NCBI GenBank assembly: GCA_011319805.1
Contig: SJRY01000261.1
Location: 1-64,000 of the forward strand
DNA: 64,000 bases
DNA from: Macrocybe gigantea
Lineage: Eukaryota; Basidiomycota; Agaricomycetes; Agaricales; Callistosporiaceae
Reading direction: 5' to 3'
Positions 62,260 to 64,000 of this stretch are shown here, piece by piece. The first letter of the stretch is position 1; every line of letters starts with the position of its first letter. The translations under genes and the position numbers were made by a program. The notes under the pieces were generated by a model. The model was given only the letters and a program-made list of their open reading frames with translations. It searched no databases and was not told where the DNA came from.

Positions 62260-64000
62260 GAAGTGCGATTTTTGGTCTTCTTCCCTCTTGTCGTGATCCT
62301 TTTATCCTGGTTTGCAGTCTTCTTTAGGAAGTGGTCTAGAGCTTGCTGCGCATTCCCCAGTTCCTTCTCTTTGATCCATGTGTTCTCTTCATGTCCGTAT
62401 CCTTTCCATTTGACCAGGAATAGCATCCCCCTCCCTTGTTTCTTCCTTTTTAGGATCTCTTCTATCTCGTACTCTTCTTCATCATTTATGATTTCAGGGG
62501 GTGGTGGTGATGGTCACTCTTGTATCTTGAAACGGAGTCCTTTGTAAGGCATGAGTAGTGTTTCATTGAACACGGAGTGTATCAGCTGCCATGATGCTGG
62601 GAGTTCCAGGCGATATGCCAAGGCTCCTTTCTTTTCAACCACCTTGAACGGTCCGTATCGGAGTGCCGATAACTTCTTTGATAGTCGATTGACTGTGATA
62701 TTGGTGGCTTCTAGCCATACTCTATCTCCTTTCTTGTATTCACAGGCGGGTTTTCGTCTCACATCGTAATTGTCTTTGGCTCGTGTTTGTGCATATTACA
62801 GCATGGCATTTGCTTCCTTTCGTATTTGGTTCATTCTTTTGACGAAGTCTTTTGCTGTGGGGTTATTCCCTTCTGTCATCTGTGGCTCTCCCTTCCAGGG
62901 GTGCATTCCATAGTTGAGGTAGAATGGTGTCTCCTTCGTTCCCTGGTGTGCTTTGTCATTGTATTGGTACTCTGCGATTGCTATCCATTCTGCCCAATCG
63001 TCCTGTAAGTTGTTTGTGAAGCTTCTGAGGAAGGCTTCCGTTTCTTGGTGGGATTGCTCCGCCTGTCCATCTGTCTGTGGGTGATAGGCCGTTGATAGGT
63101 TTTGCTTTGTTCCGAGTAATTTTAGAAGTGCTGTCATGAATCATGCTGCAAACTGGGGTCCTCGATCACTGATGATCTTTCATGGGATTCCATGAAGCCG
63201 CCACACATTGTCTCGGTATAGTCGTGCGAGACCTTCTGCTGTGAGTTCGGTCTTTATGGGAACTAGGTGGATCATCTTGGTCAGGCGGTCTGTGACTGCG
63301 GCGATGGCATTAAAGCCATTCGAGCTGGGTAGCGGTCCTATAAGATCTACTCCGATATCTTCCCATGGTTGCTGTGGGACTTCGTGTGGGTGCAGGGGTG
63401 TGTGTTTCTTTTGTCGAATGATTTTGTTTCACTGACATGTTTCGCATCCATTGACATACTTCTTGATGTCTGTTAGCATTGATGGCCACCAATAGGTGTG
63501 GCTTATGAGCTCGTGCATGCGGTATTGCCCTGGGTATCCTCCGATGGATGTGTCATAGTGTTCAAACATGATGTTTTCCTTCAGTTTGCTGTCTGAAGGA
63601 ACGTAGATTTTTCCTCCTACGTATACGATGTGGTCATCTTCTGTGAACCAGTGTGGTTTTTCCTTCAGTCCTGTTGTTACGATTGTCTCCCTTCATGTGC
63701 ATTGTCGAATTTGTTCTATCCTTGAGGATTCGATCATCATGATTCCTCTTGTTTGTATTGTTTTGTTATTTTCTGCTTCTTCTTTCTGTAGGTGTTCGTC
63801 CTCGAACATCATAAATTCGAAGTCTCGTTCATTATTCTCTTCCAGATGTCGAATGAATGCTGCTTCTTTGATCATTTGTATGTCGTCCTTCTCTGCTAGG
63901 TTTTCTTCATATCCTGCCATCCATGACAGGACATCTGCTTTTCCATTCGCCTTTCCTGGTACGTGTCGTAGTTCGTAGTCATATTCCTGTAATTTCAGGT
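62256..64000 (-). pseudogene. Decayed pol of Ty3/gypsy chromovirus (element 2), partial
   Basis: Minus-strand pol continuing past the window edge. In order it shows the end of RNase H (near 63920-64000, ending in the PGKANGKADVLS-type motif), then the HHCC integrase finger (YWWPSMLTDIKKYVNGCETC) and the DDE core. The core has VTDRLTKMIHLVPIK, ISDRGPQF with the second Asp intact, and the Glu in DGQAEQSHQE. The GPF/Y module (ALRYGPFKVVEKKGALAYRL) and a chromodomain (FLVKWKGYGHEENTWIKEKE) follow, ending at 62256. Stops: 63693, 63429, 63180, 63141, 62796 (TAA) and 62514, all but one TGA. It is a different family from element 1. Confidence 0.87.

Overview
The window looks like nuclear DNA of a filamentous basidiomycete, most likely an Agaricomycete. 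Genes are dense on both strands and cut by many 45-75 nt GT-AG introns. The families are fungal: CHS5, deuterolysins, AA9 polysaccharide monooxygenases, a DUF6533 membrane protein, and chromodomain Ty3/gypsy elements with a hAT transposase.

Layout. 0.3-3.7 kb: divergent pair CHS5 (-) and the Mediator kinase SSN3/CDK8 (+). 4.9-9.5 kb: a truncated deuterolysin relic, a DUF6533 membrane protein (-) and an intact M35 deuterolysin (+). 9.7-13.8 kb: mitochondrial-type methionine aminopeptidase (-), a hotdog thioesterase (-) and an AlkB-like dioxygenase (+). 15.8-18.1 kb: MFS sugar transporter. 18.4-25.8 kb: SAP18-like protein (+) converging on the large nucleoporin NUP192/205 (-). 26-29.4 kb: a diverged duplication and an omega-like glutathione transferase. 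30.2-32.5 kb: divergent SNRNP40-like WD40 protein (-) and guanylate kinase (+). 33.6-42.2 kb: a minus-strand block of CUL1, P5C dehydrogenase, a BTB protein and a PPIL4-type cyclophilin. 43.3-46.3 kb: tandem AA9 LPMO genes. 47.2-48.9 kb: a DUF1992 (DNAJC28-like) gene. 49.8-64 kb: a transposon-rich tail with a hAT-type MITE inside an older reading frame, a decayed chromovirus, a hAT transposase gene cut by an LTR, and a second minus-strand chromovirus running off the window.

The secreted enzymes (M35 protease, two LPMOs) and the sugar transporter fit a plant-debris or plant-tissue degrading lifestyle. The housekeeping genes cover transcription, nuclear transport, splicing, ubiquitination, nucleotide and proline metabolism and mitochondrial protein maturation.

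Two patterns cut across genes. Many otherwise conserved genes carry single-base deletions, usually in short homopolymers, which points to base-calling errors in the assembly rather than gene death. Separately, both retroelements carry stop codons that are mostly TGA where the family has arginine CGA, the mark of C-to-T change at CpG, as expected of methylated repeats. Exon borders below were placed by eye from splice motifs, reading phase and remembered family sequence; no alignment was run.
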